Notes under the pieces: generated by a model
Database searches by the model: none
What the model was told of the DNA's origin: nothing
The model's input: the letters and a program-made list of their open reading frames with translations, nothing else
Translations under genes and position numbers: made by a program
NCBI GenBank assembly: GCA_030152225.1
Contig: JASLHL010000277.1
Location: forward strand, 1 to 15,748
Origin: Flavobacterium sp.
Lineage (GTDB): Bacteria > Bacteroidota > Bacteroidia > Flavobacteriales > Flavobacteriaceae
Length of the DNA stretch: 15,748 bases
Direction: 5' to 3'
Part shown: one piece after another, positions 1 to 7,565 of the stretch
Layout: every line of letters starts with the position of its first letter
How positions within the stretch are numbered: the stretch's first letter is position 1

Positions 1-952
1 GTCTATTATTTGTTAATTCTAAAGCTAAAATATCAGAATTGTAATCAATAAATGATACTGAAGTTGCATAACTAAATTTGTTTACTAACACATCTACTAC
101 CTTACTTGTTTGAGCTCCTGATTCATTACAATCATAATCCATCCCCACATAAATCCCAATATCACTCATTAATTTTGAAACCTCATTAGCTCCTTGATCA
201 GTATAGTTAAACATGATATTTGGCATTATTTGCCAATGATAAAAATGAGGAAATTCATGGTATCGCATCACTTGTGCAACAGCAGTTGCAACACAGCCTG
301 TAGGAGCTCTTTTTAATTGACCATCACAATTCAATTCTGGAGTATAATTATTATATCCTCTTCCTTGTCCCCATAACGTTTGCAACAAAGGCGATACTTC
401 ATTATATAGAGGTTCTGCTGAATAAGGTGGATTTTCTTCTCCTTCAATAGGAATATTTCTATCCCATTCTTCCCTTACATTGGAAGGTATTTCCATTCCA
501 TCTGAGTAGTTTAAGAACTGAATCTTTTCTATCCGATTAATAAACCAATCAGCAAGACCTATTGGCAAATTATCAACATCAAAATTGACATCTATTGCGT
601 AGCCTAACACAGGCATTTCTTTTTTAGTAGCCGAAACTACAATGTAACCTTTAGGCAGAAAAGTAACTACATAAAGAATTACAACGTTCTTCTCATCACG
701 TACAACTATTACTTGATCAATCTCATGGTCTTCAAAGCCAGAAACAGGAACAAAATCAGCTGATTGATTTTGTTTGTATTCCTTTTGAGAGTTTTCTAAA
801 AAAGATAGCGCTACTGATTTAGCCATATCACTAGATACAAAAAGATCCGTTTGCCTAAGAGATCCTTCTTCCTGTATTTTATTCTCATCTGATGAACATG
901 ATAAAATAAAAAACACAAATAAAACTAGGAGTTTTTTTTTATTTTCAAACAT
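1..952 (-). CDS. C10 family (streptopain-like) cysteine protease lipoprotein, 3' part outside window
   Basis: Open from an ATG at 952 through 317 codons to the left edge, with no stop seen. The N-terminus is a lysine-rich start, a hydrophobic stretch, then I-L-S-C with Cys19 as probable lipid site, followed by S-S-D-E, which resembles the Bacteroidota surface-lipoprotein export signal. Residues about 40-150 resemble a Spi/C10 propeptide (VVSATKKEMPVLGYA near 107-121). The mature enzyme begins near the W194-G195-Q196 motif, and the nucleophile is Cys220 in G-C-V-A-T-A-V-A-Q-V-M-R-Y-H, the signature block of SpeB/PrtT-type peptidases. The catalytic His lies beyond the window, so activity cannot be judged. 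It probably degrades protein at the cell surface. It sits behind the glsA terminator, so it is probably its own transcription unit; TATTTTTG at 976-969 is a possible -7 element, but without a clear -33. Two sampled lines give about 33% G+C, against 42-47% in glsA and menE. Confidence 0.85.
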   Translation of the reverse strand, partial: MFENKKKLLVLFVFFILSCSSDENKIQEEGSLRQTDLFVSSDMAKSVALSFLENSQKEYKQNQSADFVPVSGFEDHEIDQVIVVRDEKNVVILYVVTFLPKGYIVVSATKKEMPVLGYAIDVNFDVDNLPIGLADWFINRIEKIQFLNYSDGMEIPSNVREEWDRNIPIEGEENPPYSAEPLYNEVSPLLQTLWGQGRGYNNYTPELNCDGQLKRAPTGCVATAVAQVMRYHEFPHFYHWQIMPNIMFNYTDQGANEVSKLMSDIGIYVGMDYDCNESGAQTSKVVDVLVNKFSYATSVSFIDYNSDILALELTNNR

Positions 953-1085
953 TTAAAACATTAATAATCAAAAATATAGACCAAAAACTATACCTGAATT
1001 ACCATTAAGTTTAACTGTTTTTATCAATACTTCAACTATTTACTCCATAGTATAAATCAGCTAAAAAAAGTTCAAAAAATGATAT

Positions 1086-1119
1086 AAAAAAGGCGAAGAA
1101 AAATTCCTTCGCCTTTTTT
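1086..1119 (-). terminator. Rho-independent terminator after glsA
   Basis: The arms GGCGAAG and CTTCGCC enclose an 8-nt loop and are flanked by A and T runs, so a hairpin with a U-tract forms on either strand. It lies 67 bp after the glsA stop and ahead of the C10 peptidase start, so its natural use is to end the minus-strand CPBP-menE-glsA transcript. No plus-strand gene runs into it. Confidence 0.85.
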
Positions 1120-1186
1120 ATGTCGTTTTTGTGATACTGTCAAGTTCAAGTTAATATGCAATTGACAACCACTCGCCTAATAATCT

Positions 1187-2203
1187 TTAAAACAAACTCA
1201 AATCCAATTGATTGACAAAATCATATAAAATACGATAGCCTACCACAGAATTTCCGTGCTGATCCAAAGCGGGATTGAATACACCAATGCCCATTTTATT
1301 GGGCACACTAACAGCAATTCCCCCTCCAACACCAGACTTACTTGGTAAACCAACGGTTCTGGCATATTCACCGCTAAAATCATACATACCAGCAATGAGC
1401 ATTTGCGCTTGAATTAAACGCGCTAAATCGCGGTTATAATACGTTTTATCTCCATCAAAACGCGTACATCCATTGGCATAGAAATAGCCGATTTTCGCCA
1501 AGTCTTCTGCGGTTACTTCAATCGAACACTGCTTAAAGTAGTTGTCTAATTTATCTTCTTCACCTTCAATTAATCCATTGTTTTTCAAGAGGTAGAAAAT
1601 CCCTCGGTTGCGGTGTCCCGTTTCTTTTTCAGAAAGGTAAACCGTTTGATTAATAGCTATAGACTCATTTTTAGTAATATAGCGGATCATGGCTAAAATC
1701 TTTTGATAGGCCACATCTCCCTCTCCTTCAATAAAAGCAGTTGTTAGGATCGCCCCAGCATTCATCATGGGATTTAAGGGCTTTCCTGCTGTTTCTAAAT
1801 TGGCATAGTGATTAAAGGCTTTCTCCGTGCCGTAATAACCAATGCGTTCATATAGCGCTTGCTCGCCTTTTTCTTGTACGGCAATCATCAAAGCAATCAC
1901 TTTCGAAATACTCTGAATGGTAAATTTAGCTTTTACATCGCCTACATTAATAATTTCTCCATTCGCTTTGACAACGGAAAAAGCGACAGCTTCAGGATTT
2001 GCTTTTCCCAACTCTGGAATATAATCTGCTACTTTTCCCTCTTTGTAATACTGGTGATTTTTACTTGCAATTTCTTGCATCCTTTCTTTCGTAATTTGCT
2101 TGTCCAATGCCGTTTTATTTTGCTGCGCCATACTTGGACTAACCTGACCTATTCCTACCAACATAACCAATAGTACTCGTTTATATAACTTTATTCTTTT
2201 CAT
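1187..2203 (-). CDS. glsA: Glutaminase, exported (glutaminase A family)
   Basis: Hydrolyses L-glutamine to glutamate and ammonia. The serine-dependent glutaminase signature is clear: nucleophile Ser98 and general base Lys101 in Q-S-I-S-K, the N-P-M-M-N-A-G-A-I block with Asn148, and S-G-V-G-G-G-I at about 290-296. At 338 residues it exceeds the usual cytoplasmic form (about 310), and the extra length is an N-terminal signal peptide: basic start, hydrophobic core at residues 10-19, likely cleavage after S-M-A26 before Q-Q-N. The enzyme should therefore act in the periplasm or outside, unlike E. coli YbaS/YneH. It starts 12 bp after the stop of the upstream ligase gene on the same strand with no terminator between, so the two are probably co-transcribed; a terminator follows. 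The start gives an intact signal peptide and is preceded by the A-rich TAAAAACG instead of a Shine-Dalgarno sequence. Family assignment is firm; location is inferred from the signal peptide. Confidence 0.95.
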   Translation of the reverse strand: MKRIKLYKRVLLVMLVGIGQVSPSMAQQNKTALDKQITKERMQEIASKNHQYYKEGKVADYIPELGKANPEAVAFSVVKANGEIINVGDVKAKFTIQSISKVIALMIAVQEKGEQALYERIGYYGTEKAFNHYANLETAGKPLNPMMNAGAILTTAFIEGEGDVAYQKILAMIRYITKNESIAINQTVYLSEKETGHRNRGIFYLLKNNGLIEGEEDKLDNYFKQCSIEVTAEDLAKIGYFYANGCTRFDGDKTYYNRDLARLIQAQMLIAGMYDFSGEYARTVGLPSKSGVGGGIAVSVPNKMGIGVFNPALDQHGNSVVGYRILYDFVNQLDLSLF

Positions 2204-2215
2204 CGTTTTTACCTG

Positions 2216-3250
2216 TTATTCGTTTACATTTTTACTTCGAATCACTTTACCTGATTCCGTTTCAACAAATTGTTCAACAAATTGTATTTCTTTAGGTCTT
2301 TCATATTTAGCCAAACCATCAAAGAGATCTTCTGGCAAAGCATAGGGCTTATTTTCAATCACCAAAACAACAATAGTACCAAAATAATCATCTGCTTTAC
2401 CTGCAATAAAAAAGCGCGAAGGTATTTTCGCTGCTAATTTTTCTTCAATTTGCTCCGGGTACAGCTTCACACCACCGCTGTTAATTACATGGTCAAAGCG
2501 TCCCAACCACTCAAATCGATGGTCGTCAATTTGGTTCACTAAATCGTTGGTGATAAGACGTGTGGCACTAATACTTGGAATATCAATAACCAAACAACCG
2601 CGATCGTCGGTTTGTATTCTTGCATGAGGGAGTACTTCAAAATAGGGGTTTCCTACTTTCCTTGCTGCCATATGGGTAATGGTTTCCGTCATACCATAGG
2701 TTTCGTACACTTTTGTTTGTTTGTGTATTAATTTTTGTACCAATACTGGCGATACTTTTGCTCCACCGATGATCAAGGTATTGATTTGATCGAGTTCATT
2801 TAGGCTATTTTCCACCTGCATGGGCACCATGGCCACAAAATTGTAATAGGTTGTATTGCCCAGTAATGGTCGAGCGCTTGGTTTACAAATATCTAATTTC
2901 CAACCAAATAAAAGCGCACGAATAAACATTAACTTTCCACCTACAAACTGAGCCGACATACACAAAAGCGCTGTACTTCCCGCTGGGATGTCAAAAAAAG
3001 TAACCGTAGCTGTTGCTGAGGCTACCATGGCTTTTTTCGGTAAGTGGATTTCCTTAGGTGGTCCAGTTGTTCCTGAAGTGCGTTGTATCACAAACTCCTT
3101 CTCATCAAACCAATCAATTATCAGCTGTCCTACTTGGACTAAATATTCCTCTTGTGTGGCTAGCATTGCCTTTGCCTCACGTAAGAGCGAGTCAACGGTA
3201 TGCCTCACACCATTTAATTTGAATTGAGGGTGAATATCGTAATGATCCAT
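2216..3250 (-). CDS. menE: Short AMP-forming acyl-CoA ligase, probably o-succinylbenzoate-CoA ligase (MenE)
   Basis: Adenylate-forming (ANL) enzyme that would activate a carboxylic acid with ATP and join it to CoA. Motifs in order are the phosphate-binding loop T-S-G-T-T-G-P-P-K (58-66), Y-G-M-T-E-T (185-190), the hinge G-R-F-D-H-V-I-N-S-G-G-V-K near 250-262 with Asp253, and the C-terminal E-S-G-K-V-I-R with catalytic Lys335. At 344 residues it lacks much of the N-terminal region of typical 450-550-residue relatives, which fits the short MenE form of Bacteroidota. MenE makes o-succinylbenzoyl-CoA in menaquinone synthesis. No other men gene is visible, so the substrate rests on length, motifs and my recollection that a CPBP protease gene often neighbours menE in Flavobacteriaceae. 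It begins 20 bp after the CPBP gene and ends 12 bp before glsA. No signal peptide, so cytoplasmic. Confidence 0.75.
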   Translation of the reverse strand: MDHYDIHPQFKLNGVRHTVDSLLREAKAMLATQEEYLVQVGQLIIDWFDEKEFVIQRTSGTTGPPKEIHLPKKAMVASATATVTFFDIPAGSTALLCMSAQFVGGKLMFIRALLFGWKLDICKPSARPLLGNTTYYNFVAMVPMQVENSLNELDQINTLIIGGAKVSPVLVQKLIHKQTKVYETYGMTETITHMAARKVGNPYFEVLPHARIQTDDRGCLVIDIPSISATRLITNDLVNQIDDHRFEWLGRFDHVINSGGVKLYPEQIEEKLAAKIPSRFFIAGKADDYFGTIVVLVIENKPYALPEDLFDGLAKYERPKEIQFVEQFVETESGKVIRSKNVNE

Positions 3251-3270
3251 AACTATCTATTCAAAAATGA

Positions 3271-4176
3271 TTAAGCTACCCTTCCCAACAAGCGATTTTT
3301 CCAATCCGTCCACTTGTATCGTTTAGCGAATATAACGAGTAAAATAGGGTAAAACACAACTACTTGCCAAATAAATTCCCAAACGGAAATGGCTGCTAAA
3401 GGCGTAGTATTCAAAAATAGGGAATTCGTTTGAAAAACAGTCCAACTTGAGGTAACTAGTAAAGCTCCAATCAAATTATTCGCTGCATGAAAACCAAGTG
3501 CTAATTCCAATCCATCATCCATTAATGTCATAATCCCCAAGAAAAAACCTGTCCCGATATAATACACCATAATACCGCCTCCTAATACTTCTACTTCAGG
3601 ATTAGCAAGGTGTAACAATCCGAATACAACAGATGTTACAATCAGGGCTATTCCTCTATTTCGAGTCGCTAAACCGACACCTTGCATCATATAGCCACGA
3701 AAGAAATACTCTTCAAAGCTCGTTTGAATGGGAATAAAAATTAGGGCAATGACCAGAAAGCCTAGAAATGCGGTTGGATTAAAGTTAAATTCAAAGTGGG
3801 AGGGATTCAAGAGATAGCTGATACTAAAACTCAGTACAATCAAAGCGGTTTGACAGCCAAAGGCGAATCCAAATCGCTTGAGGTCTATTTTCATGCGGGA
3901 TGTTGTCAGGCTTACCAGGGATTGTTTATGTACAAACAAGACCCATAAAGCTAACAATACCAAAAAGATAGCAAAAGGAAAAATCAACTGCAAGAAAGCG
4001 CCGTTTTTCCCCAATATCTCAATTTGAGAATGGATTAATTCTTGAGTTGAGACCGAAGAATATTTTGTAACCAGCCAGTTTACAAACATAATCATCAAAT
4101 AAAAGAAGGTAAACGGAAGATAATATAGGGTTTTCTTCCTATTTACTTGATGTAGTAGTTGGTCGATGTATTTCAT
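3271..4176 (-). CDS. CPBP family intramembrane metalloprotease
   Basis: Polytopic membrane protein of the CAAX protease/bacteriocin-processing (Abi) family. Hydrophobic segments lie at about 18-36, 60-82, 102-123, 136-152, 175-190, 200-218 and 262-285. The three family motifs are intact: E155-E156-x-x-x-R160, F-G-L-L-H189, and H230-A-A-N-N234, so the glutamate and histidine metal or catalytic ligands are all present. Bacterial members cleave or process membrane-associated peptides, and some give immunity to self-made bacteriocins; the substrate here is unknown. It is the first gene of the run leading into the MenE-like ligase (20 bp gap) and is divergent from arsC, with only 42 bp between the two start codons. 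I could not find a convincing minus-strand promoter in that gap. No bacteriocin precursor is visible nearby, so a housekeeping role is as likely as an immunity role. Confidence 0.9.
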   Translation of the reverse strand: MKYIDQLLHQVNRKKTLYYLPFTFFYLMIMFVNWLVTKYSSVSTQELIHSQIEILGKNGAFLQLIFPFAIFLVLLALWVLFVHKQSLVSLTTSRMKIDLKRFGFAFGCQTALIVLSFSISYLLNPSHFEFNFNPTAFLGFLVIALIFIPIQTSFEEYFFRGYMMQGVGLATRNRGIALIVTSVVFGLLHLANPEVEVLGGGIMVYYIGTGFFLGIMTLMDDGLELALGFHAANNLIGALLVTSSWTVFQTNSLFLNTTPLAAISVWEFIWQVVVFYPILLVIFAKRYKWTDWKNRLLGRVA

Positions 4177-4200
4177 TTTTCAAAAAAATTGCTATATTTG
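4170..4200 (+). promoter_or_regulatory. Candidate Bacteroidota-type promoter of arsC
   Basis: TATATTTG at 4193-4200 matches the -7 consensus TAnnTTTG exactly. Upstream, ATTTC at 4170-4174 is only a weak -33 match. Transcription would begin near 4206 and leave a leader of roughly 12 nt before the ATG at 4219. The site lies between the divergent CPBP and arsC starts. Confidence 0.45.
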
Positions 4201-4218
4201 AGAACAAACCTTAACACT

Positions 4219-4560
4219 ATGATTACAATTTATCACAATCCTCGTTGCAGTAAATCAAGAGAGAGTATCGCGTTTATGGAACAACAAGGCGTAGCCTACA
4301 AAATTATAAAATATTTGGATGCAAATCTTGGTTATGACGACATTAAAGCGCTTTTACAAAAATTAAACTACACCCCGATTGAGTTAGTGCGCATCAAAGA
4401 TGCGTTTTGGCAGGAGAATTTTGCGAAACAAACCCTTTCTGATGAAGAAATCATTCAGGCCATGGTGAAACATCCGCAAATCATAGAGCGTCCAGTCGTA
4501 GTCAATGGCTCAAAAGCTATTGTTGCAAGACCTACAGAAAAAATACACCAAATCCTTTGA
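4219..4560 (+). CDS. arsC: ArsC-family (glutaredoxin-type) arsenate reductase
   Basis: 113-residue thioredoxin-fold reductase. The active-site Cys10 lies in H-N-P-R-C-S-K-S-R, and the three arginines that hold the oxyanion in E. coli ArsC (R60, R94, R107) have counterparts at R58, R91 (I-E-R-P) and R104 (A-R-P), with matching spacing. The family reduces arsenate to arsenite using glutathione/glutaredoxin or an equivalent thiol donor. The frame is open upstream to an ATG at 4159, but that would add 20 residues overlapping the divergent CPBP gene; the start at 4219 gives the normal family N-terminus (M-I-T-I-Y-H-N-P) and follows the TATATTTG element. No arsR, arsB/acr3 or other arsenic gene is in view, so a general thiol-redox or Spx-like role is possible. 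The TonB receptor gene begins 84 bp later on the same strand without an obvious terminator between. Confidence 0.88.
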   Translation: MITIYHNPRCSKSRESIAFMEQQGVAYKIIKYLDANLGYDDIKALLQKLNYTPIELVRIKDAFWQENFAKQTLSDEEIIQAMVKHPQIIERPVVVNGSKAIVARPTEKIHQIL

Positions 4561-4644
4561 TTAACTTTTTTTTAACAAAATAGTTATTAAACCAATGGTT
4601 AAAATTATAGTCTAAGTACATGATAAGTAAACTAAACGACTATA

Positions 4645-7140
4645 ATGAAAAAACAAATGCCTTCATCAGTTCTTCTGCTGTTGTTCGTATTTTTTACGGC
4701 ACTAACAACAGCAGCTCAGAACCGCCCTCAACCTACGACAACCAGTACAGTCACCGGTACGGTTATTGAAGCGGCAACGAACACGCCTTTAGAATACGCA
4801 AGTATTTACGCTCAAAATGAGAGCAATTCCAATATCATTTCTGGAGCCATGACCGATTCAAAAGGATACTTCTCTTTTGATGTTCCAGATGGAACCTACT
4901 ATATTAAAATTGACTTTCTTGGTTTTAAAACCTTAGAATTACATCATATTACTGTACAGGGAAATACCAACACCGGGGTACACAAAGTACAGGATGATTC
5001 TCAACTATTAGAAGAAGTAATGGTCATTGCTGAACGTTCTACTGTAGACATCAAACTCGATAAAAAGATCTACAATGTTGGACAAGATATGATTGTCAAA
5101 GGAGGTACTGCAGCAGATGTATTGGACAATGTACCGTCTGTTGTAGTAGATAGTGAAGGAACAATCAGCCTTAGAGGAAATGAAAACGTAAAAGTATTGA
5201 TTGATGGCAAACCGACTGGATTAGCGAACAACATCCAAGAGGCCATGCGTATTTTACCTGCTGAATCCATCGATCGCGTTGAAGTTATTACCAATCCATC
5301 TGCACGTTATGAGGCAGAAGGAGGAGCGGGTATCATCAATATTATTCTGCGCAAAGGAAAAGCACAAGGAATCAACGGTAGTGTAACAGGAACAATTGGC
5401 GATCCACGTAACTACGAATTGAACACCATGTTTAATGTGAGAGGAGAAAACTACAACTTCTTTACTTCTTTAGGTTATAGAGACTCCAAATCTGATGGAT
5501 ACAATTTGAATGACAACCGCTATATTGATCCTACAACTGGTGAACCTACACAACGCATTTACGAATACAAAGACAACAATAGAGAAAGACAAGGATACAA
5601 TGGTTCATTCGGTTTAGAATGGTATCTAACTCCTTCTATTACGTGGACGAATACCGTAACAGCGCGACGCAATTCGGGATACAATCCAAATAAAGTAACC
5701 TACAATTACTATGACGCTGCTGATACTTTCTTATACAATAGATATAGAAACGAAAACAAAGACAGTGAGAGAAATAACCTAGAGTACACCACAACCTTCG
5801 AGAAAAAATTTGAGAAAGAAGGTCATGTCCTAACAATCGAAGGATCGATTGCTCAAGACAAGGATAGAGAAGACGCCTCTATTGACGATATCAATGATTT
5901 TTTAAATCAAACCTCATTTGAACGTACTTTCAATAAAGAAAAAGAAAAAAGTGGTTTAGCTAAGTTAGACTATACCTTACCTATAGGGGAAAACGGAAAT
6001 TTCGAAGCAGGTTATTTGGGAACGTTTAAGTCTAATACAACTGATTTTAATTTACAACGCTTGCAAAATAACAGCTGGAATACCGATATGCGTTTATCTA
6101 ATATCTTAGAATACAAGGAAACAATTAATGCCCTTTATGCTCAATATGGGGATCGTATTACTCCAGAACTAAGTTTTATGGTTGGTTTGCGTTGGGAAGA
6201 TTCGAATATTGACGTGAATCAATTGGCAACACAGAACTATAACAACAAAAAATACAATGATTTCTTTCCGAGTGCCTTCTTGAATTACGAATTAAATGAA
6301 AGTACAAGTACGAGTATTAGTTACAGTAGACGTGTAAATAGACCCCGTGGATTCTTCTTAAATCCATTTTCGAACTACACGAGTAACATCAACTTTTTCC
6401 AAGGAAATCCCGACTTAGATCCAGCGAAAACACATGCTATTGATTTAGGTTTTATGAAGCGTTGGACTGGTTTTACCTTAAATGCGTCAGCTTACTATAA
6501 CAAAACAGAAGATACCTTCCAATTTGTTCGTCGAATTGCTGGAGAAACGGAAGATGGCACACCTATTTCTATTAGTTCACCGATTAACTTAGCGACAGAA
6601 CACCGCTATGGGTTGGATATTACTTTAAACTACACGCCTTTCAAGTGGTGGAGATTAAATGGTAACTTCAACTTCTACCGTACAGAAACTAGAGGAGATT
6701 ATACCTTTACGCATTTAGATGGCACCCTAGAAACACAGAATTTCGATAAAAACACCTATGCTTGGTTTACTCGTGTATCGTCCAAAATTACCTTGCCATA
6801 CAAAATAGATTGGCAGTTAAACGGAATGTACCGCGCTCCATACAACACAGCACAAGGAAAAGTATTGGGTAACTTATCAGGTAACCTTGCTTTAAGCAAA
6901 GACATCTTAAAAGACAAGGGAACTATTACCTTTAACATTAGCGATATCTTCAACTCAAGAAAAAGAGAACAAGATCTCGTTCTACCACAAACGATTTCAC
7001 ACAGTGAAATGCAATGGAGAGGTAGACAAGTCAATTTGTCCTTTACTTACCGATTCAATCAACCCAAAATGGATAAGAGAAATATGAAACCAGGAGGCCC
7101 AGAAGCCGGTGGAGATATGGAAGGCATGGAAATGCTTTAG
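4645..7140 (+). CDS. TonB-dependent receptor, outer-membrane beta-barrel with carboxypeptidase-regulatory-like domain
   Basis: 831 residues. A signal peptide (hydrophobic core about 9-22, likely cleavage after T-A-A24) precedes a carboxypeptidase D regulatory-like beta-sandwich at about 35-112 (V-T-G-T-V-I ... T-D-S-K-G-Y-F). L-L-E-E-V-M-V at 121-127 is a TonB-box-like segment. The plug follows at about 145-235 (G-G-T-A-A-D-V-L-D-N-V-P-S-V ... S-L-R-G ... G-A-G-I-I-N-I-I-L), then a Tyr/Asn-rich barrel. The last aromatic strand, near V-N-L-S-F-T-Y-R-F, is followed by a Met-, Gly- and acid-rich tail of about 24 residues. The overall form resembles the outer-membrane beta-barrel (OMP_b-brl_3) receptors rather than SusC, and no susD partner is adjacent. 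It would take up an unidentified ligand using TonB-ExbBD energy; nothing in sequence or context names it. I see no cysteine in it. The upstream gap is AT-rich with no clear -7 element. Confidence 0.9.
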   Translation: MKKQMPSSVLLLLFVFFTALTTAAQNRPQPTTTSTVTGTVIEAATNTPLEYASIYAQNESNSNIISGAMTDSKGYFSFDVPDGTYYIKIDFLGFKTLELHHITVQGNTNTGVHKVQDDSQLLEEVMVIAERSTVDIKLDKKIYNVGQDMIVKGGTAADVLDNVPSVVVDSEGTISLRGNENVKVLIDGKPTGLANNIQEAMRILPAESIDRVEVITNPSARYEAEGGAGIINIILRKGKAQGINGSVTGTIGDPRNYELNTMFNVRGENYNFFTSLGYRDSKSDGYNLNDNRYIDPTTGEPTQRIYEYKDNNRERQGYNGSFGLEWYLTPSITWTNTVTARRNSGYNPNKVTYNYYDAADTFLYNRYRNENKDSERNNLEYTTTFEKKFEKEGHVLTIEGSIAQDKDREDASIDDINDFLNQTSFERTFNKEKEKSGLAKLDYTLPIGENGNFEAGYLGTFKSNTTDFNLQRLQNNSWNTDMRLSNILEYKETINALYAQYGDRITPELSFMVGLRWEDSNIDVNQLATQNYNNKKYNDFFPSAFLNYELNESTSTSISYSRRVNRPRGFFLNPFSNYTSNINFFQGNPDLDPAKTHAIDLGFMKRWTGFTLNASAYYNKTEDTFQFVRRIAGETEDGTPISISSPINLATEHRYGLDITLNYTPFKWWRLNGNFNFYRTETRGDYTFTHLDGTLETQNFDKNTYAWFTRVSSKITLPYKIDWQLNGMYRAPYNTAQGKVLGNLSGNLALSKDILKDKGTITFNISDIFNSRKREQDLVLPQTISHSEMQWRGRQVNLSFTYRFNQPKMDKRNMKPGGPEAGGDMEGMEML

Positions 7141-7143
7141 TAT

Positions 7144-7182
7144 AAAAAAAGAGACTAAAACTTCGTTTTAGTCTCTTTTTTT
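7144..7182 (+). terminator. Rho-independent terminator after the TonB receptor gene
   Basis: GAGACTAAAAC and GTTTTAGTCTC form a perfect stem with a 3-nt TTC loop, flanked by A and T runs that extend the pairing. It begins 4 bp past the receptor stop codon. It closes the plus-strand unit and would also block reading on the opposite strand. Confidence 0.93.
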
Positions 7183-7321
7183 ATGTTTACAGTTAATCGG
7201 TTAACGGTTGACCTCGATCGCGGCAATCCGTGTGTTAGAAACAAGGTCTACAAAATACAAAGCAACGGGTATTCATAGTACCTATTTCATAACCCTAAAA
7301 ACAAGTGGATGGATAGATGAA

Positions 7322-7343
7322 GGCACGGATTCAAATCCGCGCC
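7322..7343. repeat. REP-like palindrome, copy 1
   Basis: GGCACGGAT and ATCCGCGCC pair around a TCAA loop with a single A/C mismatch. The right arm AAATCCGCGCC (7333-7343) recurs identically at 7712-7722 in the larger palindrome. AATCCGTG at 7225-7232 may be an eroded half-copy in the opposite sense. The form recalls REP palindromes scattered through many genomes by REP-associated tyrosine transposases; no such transposase gene is visible here. Confidence 0.55.
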
Positions 7344-7442
7344 CTTGAATTAGTTACCTACAAAGCGTTTTGTTTTTACATGAATTCAGACGAAAAAGAA
7401 GTGTTTAGTTTCTTTCAGCAAATCGGAAAGGGGTTGGGTTTT

Positions 7443-7481
7443 GTTCGAGTCATGTTCGAGTCATGTTCGAGTCTCCTTCGG
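7443..7481 (+). repeat. Array of 11-bp direct repeats (GTTCGAGTCAT type)
   Basis: Two exact copies of GTTCGAGTCAT at 7443-7453 and 7454-7464, a third at 7465-7475 ending in TC instead of AT, and a partial fourth (CTTCGG) at 7476-7481. The period is 11 bp, so it is not a codon-based repeat. It faces a second array in inverted sense at 7520-7546. The unit resembles a tRNA T-loop only superficially: no acceptor or anticodon stem surrounds it. Confidence 0.85.
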
Positions 7482-7519
7482 TAAATGTAGGGTAATCCCC
7501 CGTAAATACGCATGTTTAT

Positions 7520-7546
7520 CGAAGAAGACCCGAAGAAGACCCAAAC
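7520..7546 (-). repeat. Second 11-bp array, inverted relative to the first
   Basis: GAAGAAGACCC occurs twice in tandem (7521-7531 and 7532-7542). Read on the minus strand the unit is TTCGGGTCTTC, a variant of the TTCGAGTCATG unit of the first array. The 27 bp of 7454-7480 and the complement of 7520-7546 agree at 21 positions; four of the six differences are transitions that become G-U pairs in a minus-strand RNA. The two arrays can thus fold into one long imperfect stem with a loop of about 39 nt. Confidence 0.75.
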
Positions 7547-7565
7547 AAAACTAAAACCAAACAAT

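Noticed and set aside
4159..4218. 20-codon upstream extension of the arsC reading frame
   Set aside because: It overlaps the divergent CPBP start, contains the likely promoter, and adds residues no ArsC-family member has; the start at 4219 fits the family.
4590..4600. AACC-AAT-GGTT inverted repeat upstream of the TonB receptor as an operator
   Set aside because: Only four base pairs with a 3-nt loop and mismatched flanks; too weak to support a binding site.
7443..7481. tRNA T-arm (TTCGAGTC) repeated
   Set aside because: No acceptor, D or anticodon stem surrounds any copy; the 11-bp tandem period explains the resemblance.
7380..7484. 34-residue open frame starting MNSDEKEVFSFF
   Set aside because: It runs into the 11-bp repeat array, has no promoter match, and is no longer than expected by chance.
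7443..7546. CRISPR array
   Set aside because: Units are 11 bp, directly abutting, without spacers, and no cas gene is present.
7546..7553. Minus-strand -7 element TAGTTTTG
   Set aside because: Matches the consensus, but no TTG-like -33 lies at the proper distance and no gene follows.
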